From assembly GCA_037157565.1 (NCBI GenBank), contig JAZHRO010000046.1:12870501-12934500 (forward strand): a DNA stretch of 64,000 nt, in the 5' to 3' direction. Under the pieces are notes generated by a model. The model did not search any database, had not been told where the DNA came from, and worked only from the letters and a program-made list of their open reading frames with translations. The DNA comes from Thalassia testudinum. Lineage: Eukaryota > Streptophyta > Magnoliopsida > Alismatales > Hydrocharitaceae. The translations under genes were made by a program, and so were the position numbers. Shown in pieces: positions 35,684-48,199 of this stretch; within the stretch, counting starts at the first letter, position 1; each line of letters begins with the position of its first letter.

Positions 35684-38600
35684 TCATGCGGTGGTGGTGC
35701 GGGTGGGAATGGATTCGCCATGATCATTAGTGACAACGGTGAGCCCAGCCTTCTTTGGAACCACTTGAGTGGGGCTCACCCAGGGGCTATCAGAGATAGG
35801 GTAGATGATGTCGGCGTCGAGCCACCTGATAATTTCTTTTTTAACGACCTCCCGCATGTTAGGGTTTAACCGTCTCTGCATCTGGCGGGAAGGTCGGGCC
35901 CCGTCTTCCAGGTAAATCTTGTGGGTGCAATAGGTGGGGCTAATTCCTCTTAGATCTGAGATGGTCCAACCAATGGCGGCCCGATGTTCTGAAAGAGTTG
36001 CAGTCAACCTTAGTTCCTGATCCTTGGTTAGATGGGAATTAATAATCACTGGGAAGGTCTGGCCAGGTCCCAAGAAGACGTACTTGAGATTCTCGGGCAA
36101 TGGTTTAAGTTCAGGTGCGGGTGGGACCACAGTCGATGGGAATGGAAAGGGCGGTAGTTGATCAACATCGATTTCTTCAAATGGTGTCATGTGATGATAT
36201 TCAGCCTTACAGAGGTCCACAGGTAATGATGGTGACGAGTCAGAACTACGGGTTTGGTGGTCTGAGACAGAATTGAGGGTAAGGCATTCCTCGATTAAAG
36301 TTTCCACGGGATCATGTTCCTCAATGTAATCACAATCAAAAGACTTTGTTGCCCGGAAGATATCTAATTGCATTTTCCTGTCTCCGAAGGCGATTTCCAT
36401 ACATCCCGTGTCGCAATCGATGTTTGCTTTAGCCGTGGCTAAGAAAGGTCTGCCTAAGATTATGGGTGCGTTCTGTAATTTTTCAGGGACTTCCATGTCG
36501 AGCACCAAAAAGTCGACTGGGAAATAGAAGTCCTTGACCCGTACAATCACGTCCTCGACAACCCCCTTCAGGGTTTTCACTGATCTATCCGCCAGCTGGA
36601 TGGTGACAGGGGTTGGTGCCAGCTCCCCAAAACCAAATTGGTGGTACAAGGTTGTGGGAATTAGGTTGATAGAAGCACCTAGGTCCAGGAGCGCTCTATC
36701 AAATGTCATGTCCCCGATGTTGCAGGAAATCAGGGGTGCTCCTGGGTCAGTTCGTTTGAGTGGAAGGTTGCTTGATATCACGGAACTGGCTTGCTCAGAG
36801 AGTACAACCTTCCTAGGTGCTTGAGGTCTCGGCTTACGCTTGGGTGTATAGGCATCCTTTAAGAACTTGGCGTAAGCGGGGATGTGTTTGACAGCTTCTA
36901 GAAGCGGAATATTAATCTGTACTTGTTTAAAAATTTCCATCAGCTCCTCAGTTTCCACAGTATTCTTTTTTCTCTTGATTGTTTCCAAGGCCTCAGGATA
37001 GGGTGTCTGAATTGGTTCCATGTTTGGGTCCTTGGTTGGTGTTTCTTCTAAGTCGGGTAAAGTCTCGGGGAGAGTCGGCCATTTGGGATCCTGGGTTTTG
37101 GTGCCGCTTCTCAAGGTCACCGCATTCGCAGAGGCATTGGGGCCATGGGGTGATCCTTGAGAAGATGAGGATGAAGAGGCGCCAAACCCAGGAGGTGTTT
37201 GTGGAGCCGGTTGGACCATATGAGCCTGCCCGGGGTTGCCTTGGAACCCTTGCGAATTGGGGCCTCTGTTAATTATGTTTCGCGGGTTTGGTTGTGGTTG
37301 GGAAGGTAGAGATCCTTGCTGTTTACAGTCCAAGAGTTGGCTTAACTGTCCCTTTACCAAGGCCATTTCTTTCTGATGTTTTTGGTTCATGTCAGCCATC
37401 ATCTTTATTAGGGTGTCCATTTGGTTTTGTGGGGGAGGGGCCGCCCTATTTTGGTTATATTGGGGTCTAACTGGTGGTCCTTGCTGATAGGGGGGCAAGT
37501 GTGGCTGTTGGTTTGGCCTGGGCTGGTTTTGGAATTGCGGTAGTTTCTGGTTTGTCCAACCAAAGTTGGGGTGATTACGCCAGCCGGTGTTGTAAGTGTT
37601 GGAGAAAGGGTCAGGTTTTGCATATCCTTGGACGGCTTGCACATCTTCTAGAATAGTCGATGTTGATGAAGAAGGAAGGGAGTAATCAAGGGTCGAGGGA
37701 GCAAAGGTCCCTCCTTGGAACATGGTTGGGGGTTGTTCCAGGTTCAGTTGGGTGAAGGGTTGGACCAGGTCAACATTATGTGCTCCTTTTGCTAGGGTGA
37801 AAGTCTGCAAGGGGTTCCTGGTCTGGTTTAGAAGCTCATCAATCTTCTTGTCCACCAATTCCACTCGATCCAACTTTTTGGCAATGATGTCCATGTCAAC
37901 CATTCCAAAATTTGCTTGCACCTCATAAATCCCACCACGGGGTTGACTGGATCTGTTAAACTGGTTCATGGAGGCATTGTTGAGCGAATTCTCGCTCATA
38001 GACTCAAAGAGCTCAAACGCGCTCTCCTCGTCTTTGTTTAGGAAGTTTCCCCCACATGAGGCATCGACGAAGTTCCGTAGGTTGCTATCCAGACCGTGGT
38101 AGAAGATCTGGGCCAATTGCCACCTTGGAACTTCGTGGTGTGGGCATTTCCTCAAAAGTTCATTGAATCTTTCCCACGCCTCATGAAATTGTTCCCCACC
38201 CTGGAGTGTGAAGGTAGTGATAGCTCTTCTGAGGGCATTGGTCTTTCCTATGGGGAAGAATTTCTTTAAAAATGCATGCCTCAGTTCCTCCCAGGTGGTG
38301 ATGGGTCTACCTAGGGTTCTAAGCCAATGAGAAGCCTTGTCTCTTAATGAGAAAGGGAACATCTTGATTAGAACAATGTCAAGGCTAATGTTCCTAGGTT
38401 TTACTGTTCTTGCTATGCGGTCGAGATCTTCTAGGTGCTGAAAGGGGTCTTCATTTGAGCTTCCATGAAAGTGGCTCTGGATTAGACTTAATACATTAGG
38501 TTTTAGCTCAAAATCGTCTCCCCCTTCGGGGATCCTAAGGTGTGGCTCGACTCTAATGGCAGAAGGGTTATAGAAATCACGGAGGGGTCTTGGCTGGTTC

Positions 38601-38812
38601 TGAAATGGTGGTAAATCAAGTGGTGGTTGTCCTGGTATGTCATTGAAAGGTGGTGGTTGTTCTTGCGGGTTCTGTAACCGTTGTATGGCTTGCATGATGG
38701 TGTGGATTTGTTGTTACTGAAGCCGATGGTTAGCATTGATTTGAGCCTGGACGACAGCCATAGCATCTGGTGGGGGTTGATCTTCAGCCTCATCTACCCT
38801 AGGTTCAGCCAT
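35684..38812 (-). CDS. gag: Athila-type Gag-protease-RT N-terminus
   Basis: The likely start is ATG at 38810-38812 (MAEPRVDEAED...). A TAA at 38714-38716, most simply a Gln codon changed by C to T, interrupts it; from the next ATG (38695) 1003 codons are open. Gag capsid-type domain at residues 50-240 (HWLRTLGRPITTWEEL near 123-138). A Gln/Pro-rich linker follows (330-520). Aspartic protease with DLGAS at 671-675 and the ILGRPFLATAKANID flap region comes next. The reverse transcriptase N-terminus occupies the last 100 residues. It stops at TGA 35684-35686 where relatives have Trp, again a G to A type change, and continues in frame as the 33224-35680 frame. I see no CCHC knuckle. Confidence 0.92.
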
Positions 38813-39995
38813 GTTTTCAATAGAATTATGTCGCCTAGATTCCTGCCCCAAAACACACAATTCGGGATGCAGTGAGCGCCTCCCGTGCATACACTAGAGA
38901 AGAACAGGAGGGGATGCGGAGGGCGACAAATGCGAGAAATGTGTTTCAATCAAGCACGCAAGCCTAATCCTTATGGTGTATTCCTTAGGAGACCTAGAAA
39001 TCTCACAAAGGGTGATTAAGTCCGTAAGCACTGGACTCCCCTTCTCAAGGCTAATCTGGCCAGGTTGATTACGAGGGGATTGCAAGGAAGGTTCTTCCTT
39101 TGGCTTGCGCCTCCGGTTCCATAGACCCCACAACCGCGGTCGTTTGACACTGCCCCGCAGCCTAGTCACCAGATTCTACCAAGGGAATGAAAGCCAAGTG
39201 CCTAGCAGACAAAACCTCACCTTTTGAGACTTAACTCAGTCCTGCCTAGGGCACGTCTACTCAGTTTTAAAGGGCTAGGATAGTGCTTGTGCTTAGGGTG
39301 ATGTGATGAGGCGTTGATTGGGGTGGTGCCTCTTAATGTTCTACTTTCAAAGTGTGTGCTTCTAGCAAAACATGATTTTCAAGCAAGGATTTGTTAAGAT
39401 ATAGTGTCTTTTAGTGTTTCATCCTTACTTAAGTATTTTTTAGGGTTGACGTGTCTTAATATTTTCAAACAAGTTTCAGTGGGCACGTCAAGTTCTGCAC
39501 ACAACTTAGTGAAAGTAGATTTCCTTTTATTTTGTAGAGGCTCTAAAATCCTAGTGTACTCATCCTAATGATCATGCAACTTCTATTAGATGAGTCAGTT
39601 TTTAGGGTTGAGTGGTGCGGCCCAGGTCAACTCATGGTGGCTTCACAAACACCACTCAAGAAAAAGAAAAGAACACTCTAAGAATTTGTTCAGAATGTTA
39701 GAGTGTACATTTTTTTGTGGGGTGATGTGTTAAGGATGTGGGTCAAGCAATCATACATCACGCCAATTTTTTTCAGTTTTTATAATTTTTTTAGCTTTTT
39801 CACGCAAGCAAACAATGAGAGAGAGGTTACTCACTATCGGTCCTCGAGGAGCCTACTTCCTTACTACCATAGTGGAATGCGTCGCTTCGCCGTCCATGCG
39901 CCGAATTCCTGCAACCGTCAAGTAAAAAGGAAAATAGGGCATTAGACGATATGAGAATGAAGGTGGAATGGAGGTGATAAAACAAATCCGTTGCC
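38813..39995 (-). other. Leader between primer site and gag of element H
   Basis: About 1.2 kb with no convincing frame. It contains T-rich and A-rich patches and would be the 5' untranslated and packaging region. Confidence 0.6.
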
Positions 39996-40013
39996 TCCCC
40001 GGCAACGGCGCCA
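39996..40013 (-). promoter_or_regulatory. Primer binding site of element H (tRNA-Asp)
   Basis: On the minus strand TGGCGCCGTTGCCGGGGA is a perfect 18-base complement to the 3' end of plant tRNA-Asp(GUC), 5 bases from the LTR. This primer is typical of Athila. Confidence 0.93.
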
Positions 40014-40018
40014 AAAAC

Positions 40019-41425
40019 TGACGTGCCTTCGTGCGTGTGTGTTAAGAGGTGTCGTTATAGTTGCACTTGATACGTCGGTTTTAAAAGAAATAAACGGAGG
40101 TGAGTCCGAGTGTCGATCTCAGGGAGGCGTGGAAATTGGATTTTGTTTACCACTTGTTGTCACGAAAAAGGCGGAGTTTTGCTTGCGAAAGAGACGGTTT
40201 TGAAAAGCGAGAGATAGAGAGAGAGTTTAGGGTTAGAAAGCTATTGGTTTTGATCATGCACTTTAAACAGAAAGTAAAATGGCAACTAAATGGAAAATAA
40301 TCTCATTAAACATGCATTCATAGTTCATGGTTTACAATATTAAACACATGCTTCAACAAAAGTAAATGAAAGCTTAAAAGAGAGAGAGAGAGGTAGAGAG
40401 AGTGGAGAGCGACGAGGCAGCCACGGCGGTGGAGGAGGCTCCGTCGGCGGCTCGTCGTCTCCGGCGATTACAAGAGTGCCTAATACTAGCTAGGAGAGGA
40501 GTAGAGTAGTTGCAAGTGGGAGAGGATGCCTTGAATGGTGGTAGAAGGGGGTTTAAATAGAGTTAAGGGCTTCCTAAAAGAAGAATGTGCTTTAGCGACA
40601 TCCAGAACGTCGCTAAAACCGCTTCCAGATACGTCGGTGAAGGCCTTCTGCCGCCAGTCAGCCGCCCGCCCCTCTCTCTCTTCAGGCGCGATCCGTGGAT
40701 GTCGAACGAGAGCCGTCCGATTGAAGATTGGACGGTTGAGATCCTCCCGCGCCTGCGCTAGGATCGCGCTTCGGGCGCGCGTGCGCGCGCGCGTTTCCGC
40801 CCGGCGTGCGCGCGCGCGTGGGAGGTGGGGCGCTGTCGTCGCGCCGCGTGGCGAATACCTAGCCGCTCGCTTCTGATCGCGCGGCTCAATTTTGCCGCGC
40901 CCTTCGCTCGCAATTGATTTCCGCTCCACGCGATTCGAACGCGCGTCGCCGCGACGCGGGCGTGCGCGCTAACCGTTGCGCCACGCCCGCGCTTTGTCGC
41001 GGCGACCGCGGGCGAGCGCACAGATCTCGGCCGTTCGATCGAAGATCAACGGCCGAGATGTGTCCTTGGCTGGCTTGGGGGCGTGCGAGCGGCGGGGGCG
41101 GGGCGACGTGGCGCGTTCTAGGTCGTTGATCTCCATATCAACGGTCAGGATTTCTTGGGCCCATTGTGGGAGCTCCGGATGTCGGATTTGGCCGATCTTG
41201 AGTCCGTTAGACTCCGTTCGTCGTCCTGAATCCATCCGTGCGGTCCGATTGCTCATCTGAGGCCTGCTTTGACAAATGCTTTACACAAATGGCCATTAAT
41301 ACAATTTATAAGCAATCTTGGTACTTGATGCATGCAATGCTCCTATTCTACTTTATGTTGTGCCTTTTATTCTAAAGATGGGCCATATTCAACCTAATTA
41401 CTACCCCCCTTGCGTGGTGTTATCA
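40019..41425 (-). mobile_element. 5' LTR of element H
   Basis: Matches 30459-31864 with about 2 percent difference. It ends (plus strand) GTGTTATCA followed by the AGCAC duplication. Same TATTTAAA box (40551-40560) and GATC inverted repeats. Confidence 0.93.
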
Positions 41426-41430
41426 AGCAC
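41426..41430. repeat. Target site duplication AGCAC, right copy
   Basis: Pairs with 30454-30458. Confidence 0.9.
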
Positions 41431-43547
41431 ACAAGCAAGCAAAAGGTCTTCAAGCGTCTATATCGTGCGCTCTGACTATTCGTCCGTCTGGGGGTGGTAC
41501 GCTGTGCTGAACCTCAACCGTGTCCCCAAAGCCTACTGAAACTCAGCCCAAAACTGGGATGTAAAATGGGTATCCCGGTTGGATACAATCTCACGCGAAA
41601 CTCCGTGCAAACGTACCACATCACGAATATATCTCTCTGCTAACTGCGTTGGTCCCAAGGTAAATCAGATCGGCAAGAAACATGTCGTCTTCGTCAATCT
41701 ATCTACAATCACCCAGACTGCGTCGTGTCCACGCTAGGTAACGGGCAAGCCCACCACCAAGTCCATGGTAATGCTCTCCCACTTCCACTCTAGCACTGGA
41801 AGTGGCTGCAACGGTCCTATAGGCCTATGATGCTCGGCCTTCACCTGCTGGCACACCAAACACTACTGCACGAACTCACCTACATCCCGCTTCATCCCCC
41901 TCCACCAAAAGTCGCGTCTCAGATCATGATACATCTTCGTGTTCCCGGGATGTATGGTGAACCTGGAACCGTGTGCCTCAGTTAGGAGCTCTCTCAACAA
42001 CTCCTCGTCCCTGGGAACGCACAAACGTCCCCTCATACGTAGCACCTCGTCGGTAAAGGAGAAGTCTCCTGGATCCCCTGACAGTACTCTGTCTTGCAAC
42101 GACTGCAAGTACGGATCTGTCATCTGTCCTATGATGATGCGGTCTATCAGCTTTGGTCTCGTCTGTCGTGTCACAGTCACTACCCCACAGTGCCCCTATA
42201 ACTCTAGGGGTCGCCAACTGCCCAACTCTTCCATAAGCCTCCAACTCTGTGCCTGTAAACTGGCCAAGTGGGCGGGTGCCTTCCGGCTCAAGGCGTCAGC
42301 AACCACGTTGGCCTTCCTAGGATGGCAGGAGCTCTAACCAACATCTCTATCTCATGTTAAGCTCCTTCTGATCAAACAAATACCTGAGGCTCTTATGGTC
42401 TGTGAATATCTCAAAAGTCTGACCCTACAGGTAGTGCCTCCATGTCTTCAATGCGAAGACGACAGCTGCTAGCTCTAAGTGATGGGTAGGGTAGCTATGC
42501 TCATGAGGCTTCAGTTGTCGCGAAGTGTAAGCGACAACGTGACCCCGCTGCATGAGCACACACCCTAACCCTTGCAACGAAGTATCCGTGTACACAACGA
42601 AACCGCCACTGCTGTCTGGGATGGTAAGTACAGGAGCCGAAGTCAGCCTCTCCTTCAACTCCTGAAAACACGCCTCACAAGCGTCTGTCAAAGAAAAGGG
42701 CACGTCCTTCCAAGTCAACTATGTCATAGAACATGCAATCTGTGAGAAACCTCTGATAAACAGCCAGTAGTAGCCTACCAGTCCAAGAAACTATGGATCT
42801 CTGTCACTGTACGTGGTCTCTCCCACCTGAGCACTGCCTCTACCTTGGCTGGATCCACAGCCAAGCCATCCCCTGAAATCACATGACCTAAGAAGGTCAC
42901 CTGCCTCAACCAGAACTCGCACTTGCTCTATTTGGCATATAGCCTATGTCATCTCAACGTGTCCAGAAACATCCGCAAGTGATGTCCGTGTTGCGCTTGA
43001 TCCCGCGAGTAAATGAGCACATCATCGATAAATACTACCACAAACTGATCCATATACGGTTTGAACACCCGGTTCATCAAATCCATGAAAGCAGCAGGGG
43101 CGTTGGTCAGCCCAAACGGCATGACCAAAAACTCGTAGTGTCCGTACCGGGTGTGAAAAGCTATCTTGGAGACGTCGGTCTCCTTGATCCTCAACTGGTG
43201 GAAGCCAGACCTCAAGTCTATCTTGGAGAAAACCGTGGCACCTCGCAACTGGTCAGACAAGTCATCAATCCTCGGTAACGAATACCTGTTCTTGATGGTG
43301 ACCCTATTCAGTTGTCTATAGTCCACACAAAGGCGTAGGGTACCATCCTTCTTCTTCACAAATAACACCGGGGCTCCCCACGGAGATGCACTGGGCCTCA
43401 CAAAATCCTTCTCCAATAGGTTCTGCAACTAGGACTTGAGCTCTCATAGCTCAAGTTGTGCCATCCTGTAAGGTGCTGTAGACATGGGGCTGGTCCTCGG
43501 TACCAGTGAGTTCTCGAACTCGATCTCACGCTCAGGCGGTAGTCCTG
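41431..43547 (-). pseudogene. T pol: reverse transcriptase, RNase H and integrase N-half
   Basis: Read on the minus strand: reverse transcriptase with [20 protein letters not shown] (near 43330-43390), [11 protein letters not shown] (about 43090) and FIDD (about 43025). RNase H with [13 protein letters not shown] lies at about 42560-42600. The integrase zinc region has HPGNTKMYHDLRRDFWW (about 41900-41950). The core follows, and HPQTD sits near 41490 just before H interrupts it. Stops occur at several Trp and Gln codons (for example 41860, 42720 and inside the core), so it is inactive. The frame order and FIDD reverse transcriptase fit a Tekay/Del chromovirus. The upstream protease and gag are displaced to 50893-52800 by insertion of F. 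Confidence 0.87.
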
Positions 43548-43552
43548 GCAGC
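43548..43552. repeat. Target site duplication GCAGC, left copy
   Basis: Pairs with GCAGC at 50888-50892 around element F. Confidence 0.88.
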
Positions 43553-45161
43553 TAATTAGCCCATAGTTGTGGGCTATTTAAGTATTTAAGTGCCTAGACA
43601 TTAGGTCAATTCTAACATTTATTTAGCATAAATTAGGATGTAAATAGATTAATTCGTATTTTTAATTTAATTACATAATCCATGCATTGCATTCATATTT
43701 TAAGTGTATTTAGAATTAGCTTAGAATGGCATTCATCTAATTAGTTAACCAATTAGGTACATTGTTTTAGTTAACATAAAAGTTGAGGGTTTGTATATAA
43801 ATAACCATAATATTTTAATAATATCCTTTATTCTTCTTCTCAGCAACGGCTCGGCTACCGCTGCAACGCCTCCGGTCGCACTAAAAGCACATTCATGGAT
43901 CAGCAGAGAAGGTGGATCTGCTCCCGCCTCTCCATTCAAATTTGTGCAGGCAGCTACAAAAGGAGGAGAGAGGCTGCTGAGCGAGGGAGGCCTCCACCAC
44001 CGACCCACCACTGTGCAGAGAGATCTTCTCTCTTCCATTCCACACCGCCGGCCTCAACCGTGGCGACGAGTCTCCACCACCGTGGGCGTGTGGTGTGATA
44101 GACCACACCGCCATCCAGATCTCGTTCACATTACCGTGAGCACCTCGCCGTGCACCACCCTCGCCGTCGTCATCAACAACCACCGTCGCTGCAATCATCT
44201 TCTCAGTCACTTAAGACGTCCGGAAAATTTCTCGGACGTCTGAAGCCCACCCCCCACTCCAGTAGCAACCACCGTCCGCCCACTTCACCTCCAGCACCTG
44301 AACCGCAACCCTTGCCCGCTCACTCCACGTCCACCCACACGCCCTCCAGCCGCACGCAAGGCGAGCACAGCCTGCAGCGCCTCACCGCTCATGCCCACTC
44401 ACCTTCCGCTTGCAGCCACACCCGCTCAACCACACTCGCCCGCTCACTCCTGCATCCACTCCAGGCCGCGCTCACTCCACGCCACCCGCACACCTGCAAT
44501 ACTTCACCCGCGCCCTCCAGCCTTCGCGACCACCCGCCTGCGCACCCACGCCTGCAACCTCACCCGCACTCACCGCCAACAAGCTGCACGCGCACCCACG
44601 CCTCCAGCCAGCACGCAGCAGTCCTCACTGCCAATAGCAGCTGCAGCACCGGCTGCAACCACCTCCGTCGGAGCTCCCTCCGGCCGGCTCAGGCCGCCGC
44701 GCGACACGTCACCACCACCGCTTCAAAGCCCTCGATCCAAGGAACTTCCTCCAAGCTTCCCACGTCTGACCGTCCACTCCTCGTCACGCACGGCCAAGGG
44801 GAAAAAATCCCATGTTTTGCTACAGTAACATGGCCATTAATAATTACATTTTCTGCCATTGTTAATTTTAATGATATTTTATTGATTCTGCATTGTGACA
44901 AATATCCTCTAGTTATTCAGAATTGCTATTTCAGCATGATTTCTTGATTCAACCTTAATCTGAAGGTAATTTTGGCTTGATTCTTGTCCAAACTAACTAC
45001 GAACAAACGTTTTTAACTGGTGCGAATTTAAATACGTCATTGCCTCCCTGTGGATGCGACCCACTCTTCTGCGAGTGGTTATTTCTTTTTAAATATTGAT
45101 TAGTCGATTTTTTCACCACATAAAACTGCAAATGACTTTAAAGTAAACAATCGACTTGTCA
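43553..45161 (+). mobile_element. 5' LTR of element F
   Basis: 1,609 bases. The first bases read TA instead of TG, a likely point change. Terminal hairpin TAGCCCA/TGGGCTA (43557-43576), TATATAAATA (43794-43803), a C-rich GC-high middle (44220-44700) and CCTCCCTGTGGATGCGACCC (45042-45061). Confidence 0.88.
43794..43803 (+). promoter_or_regulatory. TATA box of the F 5' LTR
   Basis: TATATAAATA, about 240 bases into the LTR and followed by a CT-rich stretch. It is repeated in the 3' LTR at 49772-49780. Confidence 0.6.
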
Positions 45162-45163
45162 AA

Positions 45164-45181
45164 TGGTGCCGTTGCCGGGGA
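45164..45181 (+). promoter_or_regulatory. Primer binding site of element F (tRNA-Asp)
   Basis: TGGTGCCGTTGCCGGGGA differs at one base from the perfect complement seen in H and lies 2 bases after the LTR. Confidence 0.9.
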
Positions 45182-46507
45182 GGCAACAGATACAATAATT
45201 TCACCAGATTTTATTTTGATTATTTGTCAATTGCACAGTGATTTGACCATTTATTATTTTATTTTCTGTGCGAGAAAATTTGTGCAAGAATCAGCCAGTG
45301 TGAGAGGCGACCCTTGACGTCGCCAGAGGAGAATTGGACGAGCTATTTTGGAAAGGAGGACAAGGATGAGGATGCGATGAGCATCATTGTATATTTAGTC
45401 GCTAGTTTGATTAGAATAGAATTAAGACTTTAGATTTAATTTTTCATTGCATTTTCTTTGAAACCCTTATTTTGGGGTATATTTTGAGGGGTTTGTTCCC
45501 CGATTTTGTTTTGGACCCATGTTGGGTAATTTTTTGGGAGCCTGTTCCCTTTTCTTTAGATTTAGGTTTTTAGTTTATTGATTAATTTTATTTGCTTGTG
45601 CATAAGTAGTTTAAAAATTAAAAAAATAAAAAAATGAGCTGCCTGCTAGAAGCTGCTTGCCCTAGGACGAACCATTTAAGTTTGTATGAGCAGCCTCTAG
45701 ATTTATTTCTCTGCATTGCGTGCATTCTTGCATTGTTGATTGCTAGAAGCAAGGTACGCATTTTCTTACTTTGCATCCTATTCTTGATCACGCATTGCAT
45801 TTGGACTTAATGCGAATACCACCTAATTTGTATTGAATAAATTAAACAAGTTGTCACATATTTTCTAGAAAAAGGACTAATTAAAGGAGGGATATTTTAA
45901 AAACCAAGGATTTGATTTTCAAACTTGGCGTGCAATTCCAAATTCAAAATCGTTTGTGGTTTATGCACACTTATTTCACTTCCACCACGGCACGCTTCTA
46001 GACACTCCTTAGGTTTGGAAATACTAGGACAAGAGCCCTCCTATCGTTGGATTCTGAAGTGTTCGGAACTTGAGATCAAAGGTTTTGTAAATCCAAAGAG
46101 GGGTATACCCTGTCACGGATTTTTGGGGGTAGTTGAGAAGCACCGCGAAAGTACAACTTCAAAGGAAGGCTTAGGCCTACTTGCATCCCTCGATCTTCCG
46201 TCTTTGGATTTACTTGACCATTTGAGATTTAGGGAAGAACACCTAAGCTCCAACTAGGTCTTCTTAGGCGAGCCGTAGGTCGACAATAGGCATGTAAATT
46301 GATTGAACAAATTGTATTGTCACCTGCAATCTGACTTAAAATCAAAAGCCTAAATTGGGAAAGACCTAAAAGGTCCTTTTTGAATTGTGTTTTGCTTGGG
46401 GAATTCTGATTGAGGTGTGAGTTAGAATGGACCACATTGATTTTCATCCTTTCACATCTTGCCCACACCCTCACCCCCACTCTTCATCCTTCGATCCTAG
46501 ACGCTGA
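45182..46507 (+). other. Leader of element F
   Basis: About 1.3 kb. A frame at 45925-46257 is open for 110 codons but has no recognisable motif, and I cannot tell whether it is used. The rest is A/T-rich and non-coding. Confidence 0.5.
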
Positions 46508-48199
46508 GATGGTCCATCCCTTGATGGACATAATGACAATCATTGGGATCTGTTTTACTCCTATTATAGGAGTATTGGCCTGGTTAAGCCCCAAATCAGT
46601 GAGCAGAACCTAGGAGCGGGATTTGCTTTGCCCAATATCCCACACACCTTAGAAATACCCAACCCACCCTCCCTAAAAAATTATTACGGTTGGACAAACA
46701 CTCCTGGGTACTATAAGCCTGAGCCTAACTTCTCTCATGATAGAAATGACCTCTCCTCTTTGAAGATGGAAATACAAAAAATGCAAAATGAAATGATTGA
46801 ATTGTTAGGAGAATCTTCGAGAGCAGGCCAACAAGAAAGAGATGAAATTAGCCACCCAATCTACCCCATTGAGGATGACGTACACCCCTCTACAATAGAT
46901 GCATCTCCCATGGGAGAGCTACACTTTAATTTGGAGGGAAATTCTGAGGAGAATGGCTACTTTTCGAGAGTCGATTTTGAAACCTCCCCATTAGATGACA
47001 CTTCCTTGAGAGATCCACACCTTAGGTGGGAGGAAGATACACATGAAAGTAGTTATGCATTGGATGAAGAAAGGTGGCAACCCGAGGAAGATGATTATAA
47101 GGTTGAGTATCCACCTGAATTATATTGGAGTCAAAAGAAGGGAATAATGGTACCATTGGAAGACCTCAACCCAGATGATAGTATTTTCGTGACATTTGAT
47201 GAAGTGGGTCAAAGTCAAGTTGTTAATCCTACCCTCCCTTCTGATCACGATATGGAACTCAAGCCCACCCTTAGGGAACCTAACCCTAAAGAAATTGACC
47301 TATCTGAGGAGTCTGATGTTACCAGTGTAAACCATTTACCTCAGATAGAGCACCCTAGGGGATCTACTGAGATATTAAATGATTCTATACCTCGGGTATA
47401 TGGTGAATTGTGTGATGAGGAGGAAGACGAATTATATGAGGAACCTACATTCATGATTTGGAGTGACACTAAGGGTGATTATGTCTTATTTGAAGAGTTA
47501 GCCCCTGAGGATGTCACAAATTTGACCAAATTAGGTTTCCTTAGCACACCCATTGATGATGTTTCTCCTCATGATGAAATGATGGAAAATTTGGAAGCAA
47601 TTTTTAAGATTTATGTGGATTGACATATAGACTCCGGGGAAGATTTGAGTAAAAAATAAAAACCCGGGGATGACATTGATAGAATAATCCCTAGATCTGT
47701 TGCTTCCAACCTGCCTTCATTCATTTCGAAGTCACCCTCTGATTCGCTTATATCTGAAAGCGAAATTGTGACTCCTGATGAAGAGCAGGAAGATACATGT
47801 GATGGTGCAAGGAATGCTAGGGATGAAATTGAGGATTTAGAAAGAGTGTTAGGGATGGACACCGAGCTGATTAAACCCAACCTAGATCTCATGGCCATCC
47901 CACAACCTCATAACTTGGACACCCTAGATGATCCTTGCCTTAGAGAATTGCTCACTTTTGTTCTGACCAGGGGGCTTAACAGACCAATATTTCCCGTAAT
48001 GGAGTATCGGGTATGGATTGATGATTTCTTTAGTCAGTCCATTACCCTGGGGGTTTATCTCTGCACCATTCCTTCCCCATTCTTTTTGGAGAATCCATCT
48101 TATCCTCCCCCTACCCCTTTGGAGGTTGTTATACCTATTTATACTTTAGAACCTCTTATGGTGACCTGGGAAGATTTCATTCCCATTTTAGTTGGGTGA
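46508..48199 (+). pseudogene. Acidic protein of unknown function in element F
   Basis: One frame is open from 46508 to 48199 (about 563 codons) with only two stops, TGA at 47621-47623 and TAA at 47657-47659. The first in-frame ATG is at about 46766; the frame is open well upstream of it. The protein is strongly acidic (DEEEDELYEE and similar). It has a short coiled-coil-like stretch (KMEIQKMQNEMIELL, about 46763-46810) and an internally duplicated motif with consensus WSxxKGxxVxxExLxPxD at about 47123-47179 and 47456-47512. There is no retrotransposon enzyme motif, zinc knuckle, signal peptide or membrane segment. It could be a highly altered Gag or an independent accessory protein. The two stops may be mutations, or the parts may be made separately. 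Confidence 0.6.

Larger units (their letters stand above)
30459..41425 (-). mobile_element. Nearly intact Athila-type element H
   Basis: 10,967 bases with two LTRs, tRNA-Asp primer site, gag-pro-pol frame, conserved 3' motifs, polypurine tract and a perfect AGCAC duplication. By eye the LTRs differ at roughly 25-30 of 1,406 positions, about 2 percent, mostly transitions, so the insertion is recent compared with its surroundings. It sits in the integrase of T. No envelope-like frame lies after pol. It could have supplied proteins until two nonsense changes arose. Confidence 0.95.

Noticed and set aside
35609..37656. Several plus-strand frames of 60-97 codons over gag-pol of H
   Set aside because: Antisense shadows of the minus-strand polyprotein frame.
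44150..44947. 265-codon Pro/Ser/Thr/His-rich frame in the F 5' LTR
   Set aside because: Low-complexity C-rich LTR sequence. The homologous part of the 3' LTR is deleted and frames differ in LTR E.
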